A stretch of DNA of 64,000 bases from Sphingobacterium haloxyli (GTDB lineage Bacteria; Bacteroidota; Bacteroidia; Sphingobacteriales; Sphingobacteriaceae), in contig NZ_PVBQ01000014.1 of the NCBI RefSeq assembly GCF_002980525.1, positions 49,676 to 113,675 of the forward strand, given 5' to 3'. Shown one piece after another: positions 25,267-34,488 of this stretch; positions within the stretch are counted from its first letter, which is position 1; every line of letters starts with the position of its first letter. The translations under genes were made by a program, and so were the position numbers. The notes beneath the pieces are model-generated. The model had not been told where the DNA came from and made no database searches. It worked only from the letters and a program-made list of their open reading frames with translations.

Positions 25267-26673
25267 ATGTTAGATATGAATGTAAAACAGAGGACGATAC
25301 AATCTGAAATTTCCATTTCAGGAATTGGACTACATACAGGCAAAGCGGTAAACATGACCATTAAGCCTGCTCCAGAATTTCATTGGTATAAATTTAAAAG
25401 AGTCGATCTGGATGGAGCGCCCGTCGTAGCTGTAGATGCAGATAATGTATCCGATACATCACGTGGCACGACAATTTCCCAAAATGGGGCATCGATCAGC
25501 ACCATCGAACACTTGATGGCAGCCCTAGTGGGGCTTCAGATCGATAACGTCCTAATTGAGATAGATGGTCCAGAAGTTCCTATTTTGGATGGTAGTTCCA
25601 GGATTTTTGTGGAGAAGTTAGTGGAAACGGGTTTGGTAGATCAAGAAGCCGATAGAGACTATTATGAAATCCAGGATAATATCGTTTATGTAGAGAAAGA
25701 TAGAAAAGTTGAAATTATCGCGATGCCGTTGGATGGTTATCGTCTGACATGTATGATTGACTTTAATTCACCTGTATTGGGCAGTCAACATGCTTCTATC
25801 AGTAATATTACGGAATTTAAAAATGAAATTTCTGGTTCGAGAACATTCTGTTTTTTGCACGAACTAGAGAGCTTGGTCAACCATAACCTAATCAAAGGAG
25901 GAGATCTATCCAATGCTATCGTTATTGTAGATAAAGAGGTGAGTAGGGAAGAGCTGGATAAATTATCTGGACTATTTAATAAAACAGTGGAAGTCGCTAG
26001 TGAGGGAATTCTGAACAATATCCAATTGCGCTATCAAAACGAGCCCGCACGCCATAAATTGCTGGACATGATTGGCGATCTAGCTTTAGTTGGACGTCCG
26101 CTTAAAGGACATATCATGGCTGCCCGTCCAGGACATGCTGCAAATGCGGCTTTCGCTAAGAAAATTAAAGCAGAAATCAAGAAAGACAAGAATCGTAAGA
26201 ATCTAAAAGTTTACGATCCCAATATGGCTCCGGTTTACGACACAGTACAAATTATGAAAATATTACCGCATCGTCAACCTATGTTGATGGTCGATAAAAT
26301 ATTGGAGCTGTCAGAAACGCACGTGGTAGGATTAAAAAATGTCACGATGAACGAAGATATTTTTATGGGACATTTTCCTGAAGCACCAGTATTCCCAGGG
26401 GTATTGCAAATCGAGGCCATGGCGCAAACTGGTGGGATTTTAGTACTAAATACGGTTCCCGATCCAGAAAATTGGCTTACACTGTTCCTAAAAATAGAAA
26501 ATGCTCGTTTTAAGAATCAGGTGACTCCCGGTGATACAATTATTTTCAGTTGTGAGTTGCTAGAACCTATTCGCCGGGGAATTGCCAGAATGAAGGGCGT
26601 AGGCATGGTCGGTGACAAAGTAGTGAGTGAGGCTGAGCTTATGGCTCAAATTGTAAAAGTAAAAGGTAATTAA
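25267..26673 (+). CDS. lpxC/fabZ: Bifunctional LpxC deacetylase / FabZ dehydratase
   Basis: A 468-residue fusion. Part 1 (about 1-310) is the zinc UDP-3-O-acyl-GlcNAc deacetylase: STIEHLMAAL holds one zinc His, and HKLLDMIGDLAL the other His and Asp; GSRTFCF is also conserved. Part 2 (about 320-468) is (3R)-hydroxyacyl-ACP dehydratase: LPHRQPMLMVD and GHFPEAPVFPGVLQIEAMAQ with catalytic His and Glu. The fusion is characteristic of Bacteroidetes and joins lipid A commitment to fatty-acid elongation. A second ATG three codons in could be the true start. The lpxA ATG follows 1 bp after the stop. Confidence 0.96.
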   Translation: MLDMNVKQRTIQSEISISGIGLHTGKAVNMTIKPAPEFHWYKFKRVDLDGAPVVAVDADNVSDTSRGTTISQNGASISTIEHLMAALVGLQIDNVLIEIDGPEVPILDGSSRIFVEKLVETGLVDQEADRDYYEIQDNIVYVEKDRKVEIIAMPLDGYRLTCMIDFNSPVLGSQHASISNITEFKNEISGSRTFCFLHELESLVNHNLIKGGDLSNAIVIVDKEVSREELDKLSGLFNKTVEVASEGILNNIQLRYQNEPARHKLLDMIGDLALVGRPLKGHIMAARPGHAANAAFAKKIKAEIKKDKNRKNLKVYDPNMAPVYDTVQIMKILPHRQPMLMVDKILELSETHVVGLKNVTMNEDIFMGHFPEAPVFPGVLQIEAMAQTGGILVLNTVPDPENWLTLFLKIENARFKNQVTPGDTIIFSCELLEPIRRGIARMKGVGMVGDKVVSEAELMAQIVKVKGN

Positions 26674-26674
26674 C

Positions 26675-27472
26675 ATGATACAACCGTTATCATACATACA
26701 TCCCGAAGCTAAAATAGCGCAAAACGTAGTGGTAGAACCGTTCTCCACAATTCATCGGGATGTAGAAATTGGGGAAGGAACTTGGATAGGCTCCAATGTG
26801 ACCATCATGAATGGTGCCCGTATTGGAAAGAACTGTCGTATTTTCCCCGGATCAGTCATTTCAGGTGAACCACAAGATTTGAAATTTGAAGGTGAGGTTA
26901 CGACTGCAGAGATTGGAGATAATACAACAATTCGGGAATGTGTAACGATTAATCGAGGTACAAAAGATAGGTACAAAACAGTAATTGGGGAAAATTGTCT
27001 TATTCAAGCCTATAGTCATATTGCTCATGACTGTTTTGTGGGAAATAACTGTATCTTTTCCAACTCCAGTACACTGGCGGGGCACATCACCGTTGGAGAC
27101 TACGTCGTTCTCGCGGGGATGGTTGCTGTACACCAATTCTGCAAAATTGGATCACATGCATTTGTGACCGGGGGAACGCTAGTGAGAAAAGATGTGCCAC
27201 CATTTATCAAAGCCGCTAGGGAACCGATTGCGTATGCGGGTATTAACTCTGTCGGGCTACGTCGTAGAGGGTTTAGCACCGAAGAGATTACAGAAATTCA
27301 GGATATTTATCGGGTATTATTTGTCCAGCACCGCAATCTGACGAAAGCGTTAGACCTTGTAGAAGCAGAATTTACACCTACCGAGTTACGTGATGAAATC
27401 CTTTCTTTTGTGCGCAATTCCAATCGAGGGGTAATTAAGGGTTTTAATCAGGGAAGAACTTCCACACTTTAA
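26675..27472 (+). CDS. lpxA: UDP-N-acetylglucosamine O-acyltransferase (LpxA)
   Basis: First step of lipid A synthesis: acylates the 3-OH of UDP-GlcNAc from hydroxyacyl-ACP. The 265-residue protein is a hexapeptide-repeat beta-helix (about 1-185) with the catalytic His in YSHIAHDCFVGN. The conserved HQFCKIGSHAFVTGG and a C-terminal helical domain follow. It is translationally close to lpxC-fabZ (1-bp gap) and followed after 12 bp by an ABC ATPase gene. Confidence 0.95.
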   Translation: MIQPLSYIHPEAKIAQNVVVEPFSTIHRDVEIGEGTWIGSNVTIMNGARIGKNCRIFPGSVISGEPQDLKFEGEVTTAEIGDNTTIRECVTINRGTKDRYKTVIGENCLIQAYSHIAHDCFVGNNCIFSNSSTLAGHITVGDYVVLAGMVAVHQFCKIGSHAFVTGGTLVRKDVPPFIKAAREPIAYAGINSVGLRRRGFSTEEITEIQDIYRVLFVQHRNLTKALDLVEAEFTPTELRDEILSFVRNSNRGVIKGFNQGRTSTL

Positions 27473-27484
27473 AATACGCACTTA

Positions 27485-28129
27485 TTGAATATAACTTTAC
27501 AAGATTTAGGCAGACGGTATAACAGCGAGTGGATTTTTCGCCATATTGATTATACCTTCTCGTACGGAAAGAAATACGCAGTACTAGGGCCAAATGGCTC
27601 GGGGAAATCAACATTGTTGAAAGTGATTTCTGGGAGCCTTGCGCCAAGTGAAGGGAAAATTGCCTACGGGAGTATAGATGCTCAACCTATCTCAGCGGAA
27701 ACTATATACCAACAGTTGACCGTAGCTGCTCCCTATATGGAGTTGATTGAAGAGTTTACATTAAGGGAGTTGATTATATTTCATTTCAAGTTCAAACGCT
27801 ACCTACCGGGGTTTGATCTGGACGAAGTGGTTAGGACGCTAAATTTAGAGAAAGCCTTAGATAAGGAGATTCGTTTTTTCTCTTCCGGAATGAAGCAACG
27901 GGTTAAGCTCGCATTGGCCTGTTGTGCCGACAGCGGTATCGTACTGCTTGACGAGCCTATGAGCAATCTGGATACGGAAGGAGAAGATTGGTATTTGTCT
28001 TTGATTGAACGCACGATTGGAAACACTCGTATATTAATCATAGGTTCAAATCAAGAAAAAGAATACGCTTTTTGTGACGAACAAATAAATGTAGTTTCCT
28101 TTAAGGAGAAGAAATTATCGTTTTTATAA
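27485..28129 (+). CDS. ABC-type ATP-binding protein
   Basis: A 214-residue ATPase. Walker A is GPNGSGKSTLLKVISG (about 37-52), the signature-like loop is FSSGMKQRVKLAL, Walker B is VLLDEPMSNLD, and a Gln/Asn-rich switch replaces the usual His (IIGSNQEKE). It starts with TTG, matching the family sequence NITLQDLGRRY. No permease is adjacent, but position at the end of the lpx run suggests a role in envelope export or heme/ABC-2-type export. This is inferred from position only. Confidence 0.8.
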   Translation: MNITLQDLGRRYNSEWIFRHIDYTFSYGKKYAVLGPNGSGKSTLLKVISGSLAPSEGKIAYGSIDAQPISAETIYQQLTVAAPYMELIEEFTLRELIIFHFKFKRYLPGFDLDEVVRTLNLEKALDKEIRFFSSGMKQRVKLALACCADSGIVLLDEPMSNLDTEGEDWYLSLIERTIGNTRILIIGSNQEKEYAFCDEQINVVSFKEKKLSFL

Positions 28130-28144
28130 GAAGCGGATATTTTG

Positions 28145-28152
28145 TATTTTTG
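28145..28152 (+). promoter_or_regulatory. TAnnTTTG box upstream of efp
   Basis: TATTTTTG, 24 nt before the efp ATG, within the 47-bp gap after the ABC gene. It gives efp its own promoter. Confidence 0.5.
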
Positions 28153-28176
28153 CTATACAAAACCAAATAGATTGTT

Positions 28177-28737
28177 ATGTCAAAAGCATCTGAAGTAAAA
28201 TCAGGAAATATACTTCGTTTTAATGGAGAGCTAGTTACTGTAGAGGAATATATTCACCGAACACCAGGAAATTTACGTGCATTTTATCAAGCGAGGATGC
28301 GTAATGTGCGTACGGGTAAGTTGGTGGAGTACCGTTTTAGAACAGACGAGGAAGTTGAGATTGCTCGTGTAGAAACAAACGATTATCAATATTTATATGA
28401 TGATGCGGATTTCTTCATCGTAATGGATAACAATACATACGAACAATTCAATATCCCAAAAGCATTGTTTGGCGATGCGGCGCGATTTTTGAAAGAGGGT
28501 ATGAACGTGTTGGTTGCTTTTGAAAGCGATGAGCCGATTATGGCTAGCCTACCGGCGTCTGTAGAGCTGGAGATAACGTATACGGAGCCTGCTGTAAAAG
28601 GCGACACATCCACAAATGCGTTAAAAAATGCAACAGTGGAAACAGGCGTTGAGATTCGCGTGCCTTTGTTTATCAATCAGGGAGATAAAGTGAAAGTGGA
28701 TACACGTACGGGAGATTATATCGAGCGCGTAAAATAA
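28177..28737 (+). CDS. efp: Elongation factor P
   Basis: Relieves ribosome stalling at polyproline. The 186-residue length and the three-domain pattern (KOW-like 1-64, OB 65-127, C-terminal OB 128-186 ending VKVDTRTGDYIERV) are standard. The tip loop is YIHRTPGNLRAFYQAR: the position of the modified Lys34 of E. coli EF-P is Asn32 here, so neither the lysine- nor the arginine-modification pathway applies directly. This tip is, to my knowledge, common in Bacteroidetes. It has its own promoter and a terminator. Confidence 0.96.
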   Translation: MSKASEVKSGNILRFNGELVTVEEYIHRTPGNLRAFYQARMRNVRTGKLVEYRFRTDEEVEIARVETNDYQYLYDDADFFIVMDNNTYEQFNIPKALFGDAARFLKEGMNVLVAFESDEPIMASLPASVELEITYTEPAVKGDTSTNALKNATVETGVEIRVPLFINQGDKVKVDTRTGDYIERVK

Positions 28738-28761
28738 AGCATTAGGTTTAGGTTGATTATG

Positions 28762-28798
28762 CGGTCTTGTTAGCCCTTTAGGCGCAAGGCCGTTTTTT
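28762..28798 (+). terminator. Intrinsic terminator after efp
   Basis: An 8-bp stem (CGGTCTTG with CAAGGCCG, one G-U pair) followed by six T residues, 25 nt after the efp stop. Confidence 0.7.
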
Positions 28799-28809
28799 GT
28801 TAGTCGAGT

Positions 28810-29385
28810 ATGACAAAAGCAGAGTTACGTAGAGATTACAAACGCCAACGTTCCCTCTTAACGGAGGCAGAAATCGGTTCATTTAATATCTCGATATTGA
28901 ATGAACTTTTGCGATTTGACTGGGGTGAGGTACATTACATTCATACTTTTTTGCCTATTACGGCGCAAAATGAACCGGACATGTGGTCATTTATTACGGA
29001 TATCCGAGTGTATTATCCCCATATACATATTGTTGTTAGTCGTTCCGAACCGAGCGATTATTCCATGAAACATTACCTACTAACGGAGGACGTCGTGTTA
29101 AAAGAAAACGCGTGGGGGATTGTGGAGCCTATTGATGGACAACGAGTGAGCGAGACATTACTAGATGTGGTATTAGTGCCCTTATTAATTGTTGACACAG
29201 CTGGTAATAGGGTAGGGTATGGTAAGGGGTTCTACGATCGCTTTTTAACCAAATGTCGCCCGGATTGTCGAAAAATAGGCATTTCGCTCTTCGAACCTAT
29301 CGAAAAGATTGACGACGTAAATCCATCGGATGTCCCTTTGGATATGGTGGTGACCCCAAAAGGCAAGGTACAATTTAACGGATAA
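28810..29385 (+). CDS. 5-formyltetrahydrofolate cyclo-ligase
   Basis: Converts 5-formyl-THF to 5,10-methenyl-THF using ATP. The 191-residue protein starts with the family pattern TKAELRRDYKRQR and ends with the substrate/ATP motif GNRVGYGKGFYDRFL (about 135-149), followed by CRKIGISLFEP. It lies right after the efp terminator and converges with the SerB-like gene. Confidence 0.92.
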   Translation: MTKAELRRDYKRQRSLLTEAEIGSFNISILNELLRFDWGEVHYIHTFLPITAQNEPDMWSFITDIRVYYPHIHIVVSRSEPSDYSMKHYLLTEDVVLKENAWGIVEPIDGQRVSETLLDVVLVPLLIVDTAGNRVGYGKGFYDRFLTKCRPDCRKIGISLFEPIEKIDDVNPSDVPLDMVVTPKGKVQFNG

Positions 29386-29415
29386 GCGATGGAAGAGCGA
29401 CAAAAACCTGCGTCT

Positions 29416-30711
29416 CTACTTATATAGTATCCTAAACTTAATGGTATTGTCGATTTGCTTTAATTGCTTTAAGACAGTTCGATCATACGCTGTATGAATG
29501 TCGGTAACCGCATAGCCAATTTCCCCTTTTGTCATCAAAAATTGTGAAATAATATTGATATCGTTCTCTGCATATACGTTATTTATCTGCGCCATGACAC
29601 CGGGCACATTTTTATGAATGTGCAAAAGTCGATGTGCTTGGATAAGCCGGGGTAGTATCAGGTTGGGAAAATTTCGACTCATGTAAGTGTCTCCATTGTT
29701 AATGAAGTCTGCCATGCGTCGTGGGATAAATTCTGCGTTATGTCTTTTTTGTTTTTTATCATCAAAAATAACGATCCCTTTTTCCGTGCATATTTTTTTA
29801 TTTACATATCCTTTTATATCGCCAAGATATCCAATTGTTTTTAATTTATCAGCTTGGGATAGCTGCTCGTCATCAACGCGTGTGCCTTCTGCTAATAAAA
29901 GCATACCAACATCTTTGGTGTATTTATCTTCGAAGGTATCTTTTACCCGGACAGAGAAACCATCTGTTTTTAAGATATGCACAGCAATATCCGGGATGTC
30001 GCCCACGATAAGGCATAAAATTCGGTTTTTAGGATATGAAATGGCGCGAGGAAGATCGTTTACATACAGGAACTCGTCGAAGCTAGGCGTGATGTGGTCA
30101 GCTCTATCTGTAACACTCTTGCGGGCGATATTTTCTGTAAACGCGAAAAATTTCTCGATAAGACCGGATTCCTTTAGCTGGAAATCCGAATAACCATCGC
30201 CGATACCGAATATTCTGCCGTCCAATTTAAGCTCATTAAGCAGTTTGACTTTCCCGCCTTCATCAGAAAGAGGATTACTTTCGTCATAACCGATAATATT
30301 GCCATCCTTATCAAATTTGAAAGTATTAGCATATATATTTTCTTTCTGAATGTAGTAGGGGGTTACAACCGGCGTAATAAACTCCTTAAATCCACCCGAA
30401 ACAATTAATGCCGTGTCTTTATGCTTTTTGAAAAATTCTTTATTTCGATTAAACGATCGCGATACCTTTTTTTTCAGTTGAGTTACCAGCTTATCTAAAT
30501 GGCTTTTATTGGCATTTAAAAGTTGGACACGTCCCGTTAAACTTTCTCTAAAGGAAATCTTTCCCTCCATGGCGAGATTGGTATAGTCCTCTATCTGTTG
30601 ATAGATTTTATCTCTGTCGGGATGGTTTTCTAAGGATATTCTTGCTAATTCATCCAAAGCTTCGACTTGCGTAAACGTGCTATCGAAATCAATGATGTAA
30701 TAATTTTTCAT
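29416..30711 (-). CDS. Phosphoserine phosphatase fused to a SerA remnant and an ACT domain
   Basis: A 431-residue protein with three parts. Residues 1-215 are a HAD-IB phosphatase of the SerB type: DFDSTFT nucleophile region, SGGF and GIGDGYSDFQL motifs are intact. Residues about 230-340 align by eye with the N-terminal substrate-binding half of D-3-phosphoglycerate dehydrogenase (ADKLKTIGYLGDIKGYVNKK, CTEKGIVIFD), but the whole NAD-binding Rossmann domain is missing. Residues about 362-431 are the SerA-type ACT domain (HIHKNVPGVMAQINNVYAE, GEIGYAVTDI). It should dephosphorylate phosphoserine and may be serine-regulated through ACT. The ATG at 30711 gives the family N-terminus; the frame extends 13 codons upstream. 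Confidence 0.85.
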   Translation of the reverse strand: MKNYYIIDFDSTFTQVEALDELARISLENHPDRDKIYQQIEDYTNLAMEGKISFRESLTGRVQLLNANKSHLDKLVTQLKKKVSRSFNRNKEFFKKHKDTALIVSGGFKEFITPVVTPYYIQKENIYANTFKFDKDGNIIGYDESNPLSDEGGKVKLLNELKLDGRIFGIGDGYSDFQLKESGLIEKFFAFTENIARKSVTDRADHITPSFDEFLYVNDLPRAISYPKNRILCLIVGDIPDIAVHILKTDGFSVRVKDTFEDKYTKDVGMLLLAEGTRVDDEQLSQADKLKTIGYLGDIKGYVNKKICTEKGIVIFDDKKQKRHNAEFIPRRMADFINNGDTYMSRNFPNLILPRLIQAHRLLHIHKNVPGVMAQINNVYAENDINIISQFLMTKGEIGYAVTDIHTAYDRTVLKQLKQIDNTIKFRILYK

Positions 30712-30792
30712 CTGATTAAATTTGCTTTTTAATGGTGATGAAGCTTGCATAAATTATTTATAATCTTACGTTTATGGCGATTTATGCAGGTT

Positions 30793-31770
30793 TCATTGGA
30801 GTGTGTTGTTAAAATCCCTACTCATTTCTTTCAAAGTTAAATCAACCGGCTTAAAACTGTATCCTGTAGTGTCGGTCACCTTCTTATTCGAATAAGCTAA
30901 AAGAGAAGCCGAAGCTTTCGCAGTTTCACGTGTCAACGCCGGCCGTCCTCCTTTAAATAAGGCGATAATCTTGGCCGCCCTCCAAGCAATGCTAAGCATA
31001 AAAGGTCTGGCCTTGATAGTTGGAGCCGGTTTACCTAAAACGTTAGCTACGCGTTCCAACAAATTTTTATTCGTGAGGTTCTCGCTATTGAGTACAAAGC
31101 GCTCGCTTCTGATAAGGCGGTTGTTCATCAATAGGATCATTATTTTGGCGACATCTTCCACGTCCACAATGCCCACTGTTCCTGGAGGATATACTTTAAT
31201 TCCTTTTTGAATCAAATTAAAGATCGCTCCGGAACCTTTTTTGCCAGAACCTACGCCCATAATAACGGAAGGATTGACGATAACGGCGTCCATTCCCTCC
31301 ATGATGCCGCGCCATACTTCCATTTCACTCTCATATTTAGAGAGCGCATATTTGGAATGGTCCGCACCATCATCCCATTTGCTCTGCTCAGAAATCAATT
31401 CACCTATTTTCGGAGAGCCTAAAGCGGCGATAGAACTTACGTGCACTAATCGAGCGCCGTGTTCTAGACAAAGATTGACGATGTGTTTGGTGCCTTCGAT
31501 ATTGGTGTGTAACATATCTGCCCAATCCGCTTTTTGATAGGATATTTTAGCAGCACAATGGTATACCTGAGTTACACCGTCAAAAGCATCCGCCAAAGCA
31601 AAATAGTTCGTGATATCAGCATGCAACCATTCCACTAAGGAAGAAGAACGCAATATTTCGGGGACTTCCGACTGTTCACGCTTGATCGCTAGAACGGCAT
31701 TTCCTTCATCGATTAAAAACTTAATCAATGTGGATCCCAAAAAACCTGTTCCTCCTGTTACTAATATCAC
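30793..31770 (-). CDS. NAD-dependent epimerase/reductase (extended SDR)
   Basis: A 325-residue extended short-chain dehydrogenase. The cofactor motif is VTGGTGFLGSTLIKFL (about 4-19); the catalytic Ser region is VHVSSIAALG, and Tyr and Lys are in YALSKYESE. It resembles dihydroflavonol-reductase-like or 3-beta-HSD-like sugar/lipid epimerases. The substrate cannot be read from the sequence. It stands alone between the SerB-like gene and the arginase-fold gene. Confidence 0.85.
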   Translation of the reverse strand: MILVTGGTGFLGSTLIKFLIDEGNAVLAIKREQSEVPEILRSSSLVEWLHADITNYFALADAFDGVTQVYHCAAKISYQKADWADMLHTNIEGTKHIVNLCLEHGARLVHVSSIAALGSPKIGELISEQSKWDDGADHSKYALSKYESEMEVWRGIMEGMDAVIVNPSVIMGVGSGKKGSGAIFNLIQKGIKVYPPGTVGIVDVEDVAKIMILLMNNRLIRSERFVLNSENLTNKNLLERVANVLGKPAPTIKARPFMLSIAWRAAKIIALFKGGRPALTRETAKASASLLAYSNKKVTDTTGYSFKPVDLTLKEMSRDFNNTLQ

Positions 31771-31915
31771 CTATCCTGAATTGTCGTTGAAATTGTTTCG
31801 CCCAAAGATAACCTATTGATATTGGGTTTGCAAGTATAAGAAACGGGTATTTGAATTCTTTTCATCATTTGTGTAAACTTTCACTTTTCACTTCTTACTT
31901 TATTGATGTTTTGTT

Positions 31916-31923
31916 TACTTTTG
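31916..31923 (+). promoter_or_regulatory. TAnnTTTG box upstream of the arginase-fold gene
   Basis: TACTTTTG, 42 nt before the ATG. No convincing -33 element at the usual distance. Confidence 0.35.
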
Positions 31924-31965
31924 AGATGTCAATGAGCCCTTCGGGGTACCTTTTACTTTGTTAAC

Positions 31966-33153
31966 ATGTCTTTAGCTGATTTTTTTACACCTATCATTAC
32001 ACGGGACTTTTGTTCTGGCGACGATTTTTATAACTCGCAATTCGGGAAAATTATACAGGCTTATGAAACTTCTTTCCCCGATTTAGAACACGCAGAACGA
32101 AAGCCACATATAGCTCTAGTGGGAGTAGAGGAGGAACGGGCATCTGTTAACAACCGCGGCGTGAAGAAATCGCCAGATGCCGTACGAAAGCATTTCTATA
32201 ATCTCTATCAAGGCGACTATGATATGCGTATCGCCGATTTAGGAAATATTCAAGCCGGTGCAACGGTACAGGATACTTACATCGCGTTGAGAACCGTCGT
32301 AGAAGAATTGGTGAAGCAGGATATTTTACCGGTCATCATGGGCGGAGGGCAGGACCTGACCTATGCACAATATACCGGTTACGAGGGGCTAGAACAACGC
32401 GTGGAAATAGCGATTATTGACGCTCGATTTGACCTGGACCAAGATCAGGTGGAAAGCCCCCCGTTAAATTCCAATACCTACCTCAATCATATTATATTGC
32501 ATCAACCAGATTACCTTTTCAACTTAAGTAACTTGGCGTACCAAACGTATTTAGTAAGTAAGGAATCTATCAATATGTACGACAAACTATTTTTTAGTAC
32601 CATGCGTATAGGGATGATGGCCGGTAAGCTCGATCAAGCGGAGCCATTGATTCGGGCTGCGGATATGGTCAGTTTTGATATCGGAGCAATACGTGCTTCG
32701 GAAGCACCGGGCAACGCTAACGCAAATCCGAATGGGTTATATGGAGACGAAGCTTGCCAATTGGCACGTTATGCTGGAATGTCGGATAAGTGTTCGTCAA
32801 TTGGATTTTATGAATATAATCCGACCTTCGATCCCATGGGGCATACAGGTAGTTTGGTCGCCCAGATGATATGGTGTTTTGTTGACGGATTTTACAGTCG
32901 TAAAAATGATACCCCAGTTATACCGAAATCGGCTTATGTAATTTATCGTACGACGCTCGAAAATGATGACTACGAATTAGTTTTTGTTAAGAGCAAGAAA
33001 TCCGACCGTTGGTGGATGCAAGTGCCTTATTTTGGATCGAGATCGGTAAACGAGCGATATTATTGGGTGCCGTGTCGTTACGAAGATTATCAGCAAGCAG
33101 TAAGTGGCGATATGCCAGACCTATGGTGGAGAACGCACCAAAAATTGCAATAA
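31966..33153 (+). CDS. Arginase/formimidoylglutamase-fold protein with altered metal site
   Basis: A 395-residue ureohydrolase-fold protein, usually annotated formimidoylglutamase in Bacteroidetes. The three metal motifs are recognisable but changed: GGGHD is GGGQD (Gln129), DAHxD is DARFD (Arg154) and SxDxD is SFDIG (Gly240). So several manganese ligands of arginase are lost. The C-terminal portion (PNGLYGDEACQLARYAGMSDK) is well kept and typical of the Bacteroidetes group. Hydrolysis of formimidoyl-glutamate is therefore doubtful; no hut genes are near. It is followed after 9 bp by rmuC. Confidence 0.75.
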   Translation: MSLADFFTPIITRDFCSGDDFYNSQFGKIIQAYETSFPDLEHAERKPHIALVGVEEERASVNNRGVKKSPDAVRKHFYNLYQGDYDMRIADLGNIQAGATVQDTYIALRTVVEELVKQDILPVIMGGGQDLTYAQYTGYEGLEQRVEIAIIDARFDLDQDQVESPPLNSNTYLNHIILHQPDYLFNLSNLAYQTYLVSKESINMYDKLFFSTMRIGMMAGKLDQAEPLIRAADMVSFDIGAIRASEAPGNANANPNGLYGDEACQLARYAGMSDKCSSIGFYEYNPTFDPMGHTGSLVAQMIWCFVDGFYSRKNDTPVIPKSAYVIYRTTLENDDYELVFVKSKKSDRWWMQVPYFGSRSVNERYYWVPCRYEDYQQAVSGDMPDLWWRTHQKLQ

Positions 33154-33162
33154 AGGAGGATC

Positions 33163-34479
33163 ATGGATGTATTATTACTTCTTATCATTGTCGTCTTGTT
33201 CGGTATCACTATTGGGCTACTTTGGTTGCATGCAAAAAAAATACCAAGAAGTATGCTGCAGCAAGTTGAACAGGAGAAGTCATCTGCCGTGATTGAATTG
33301 ACTAAAGTACAAGAGCGCGAACGCTTACTGGTTCAAGGAAAAGAGCTTGTAGAGCAAGCGCTTGAAAGAGAGCGACGTGAACGAGCAGCCGTGGAACGAA
33401 CCCTCGAAAGCACCAATGCGTATCTACAGGCTCAACAGGAGAAATACCAGGCGCAACAGGAAGAGATGCAACAATTGCGCAAGCAATTTCACCTGGAATT
33501 TCAACAAATGGCAAACGCGATTCTCGAAGAAAAGACGCAAAAATTTACAACCGTCAACCAACAACAGCTAGATCAAATACTCACACCGTTAAAAGAAAAA
33601 ATCAAGACGTTTGAGGAGAAAGTAGAACGTACTTACCAGCAAGAAGCTGCGGAGCGAAATGTGCTGAAAGGGGTAGTGGAGCAGCTGATGCAACAGAGTA
33701 TGCTGATTAAAAATGAAGCAAATAATCTGACCAGGGCGCTGAAAGGCGATAGTAAAAAACAAGGGAATTGGGGCGAAATTATTTTGGAACGCGTATTGGA
33801 ACGTTCGGGTTTGGTAAAAGACCAGGAATACAGACTGCAAGCTGTTTTTGATGAAAATAATAGCCGGAAAATTCCGGACGCTATTATCTTACTGCCGGAT
33901 GATAAACACCTGGTTATTGATTCTAAAGTATCGTTGACGGCCTATGAGCGTTGGGTGAATGAAGAGGATGAGGTAGCGCAGGTTCAATACTTACGGCAAC
34001 ATGTACAGTCCATTGAATCGCATATTCGGCAGCTATCAGCAAAGAATTACCATGATCTTTATGGTATTCATTCTCCGGACTTTGTCTTGTTGTTCATGCC
34101 GATAGAGTCTGCTTTGAGTGTTGCTATTAGGGAAAAGCCGGATCTGTTTTCCACTGCTTGGGATAGGCGCGTCGTTATTGTGGGTCCGTCCACACTGTTG
34201 GCAACATTGCGAACGATTGCAAGTGTGTGGGTGCAGGAACGCCAAAATCGTAATGTACTGGAAATTGCAAAAGAAGCCGGCTTACTATACGATAAGTTTG
34301 TAGGCTTTCTAAGCGATATGCAACAATTAGAGACCCATCTGCAGCGTGCATCCGAAAAACATCAAGAAGCAATGCGAAAGTTGTCATCGGGTACTGGAAA
34401 TGTAATAAAAAAAGTAGAAAATCTAAAACAGCTCGGTGCAAAAGCGAATAAGCAAATTGACGCAAGATATTTGGAATAG
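33163..34479 (+). CDS. rmuC: DNA recombination protein RmuC
   Basis: A 438-residue protein with an N-terminal membrane anchor (about 3-20), a long Gln/Glu-rich coiled coil (about 35-150) and the RmuC nuclease-like domain (about 185-380). The domain includes KKQGNWGEIILERVLERSGL, DAIILLPDDKHLVIDSKVSL and VIVGPSTLLATLRTI. RmuC limits inversion at short inverted repeats in E. coli. It follows the arginase-fold gene by 9 bp and converges with ggt. Confidence 0.92.
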   Translation: MDVLLLLIIVVLFGITIGLLWLHAKKIPRSMLQQVEQEKSSAVIELTKVQERERLLVQGKELVEQALERERRERAAVERTLESTNAYLQAQQEKYQAQQEEMQQLRKQFHLEFQQMANAILEEKTQKFTTVNQQQLDQILTPLKEKIKTFEEKVERTYQQEAAERNVLKGVVEQLMQQSMLIKNEANNLTRALKGDSKKQGNWGEIILERVLERSGLVKDQEYRLQAVFDENNSRKIPDAIILLPDDKHLVIDSKVSLTAYERWVNEEDEVAQVQYLRQHVQSIESHIRQLSAKNYHDLYGIHSPDFVLLFMPIESALSVAIREKPDLFSTAWDRRVVIVGPSTLLATLRTIASVWVQERQNRNVLEIAKEAGLLYDKFVGFLSDMQQLETHLQRASEKHQEAMRKLSSGTGNVIKKVENLKQLGAKANKQIDARYLE

Positions 34480-34488
34480 AGATAACTA

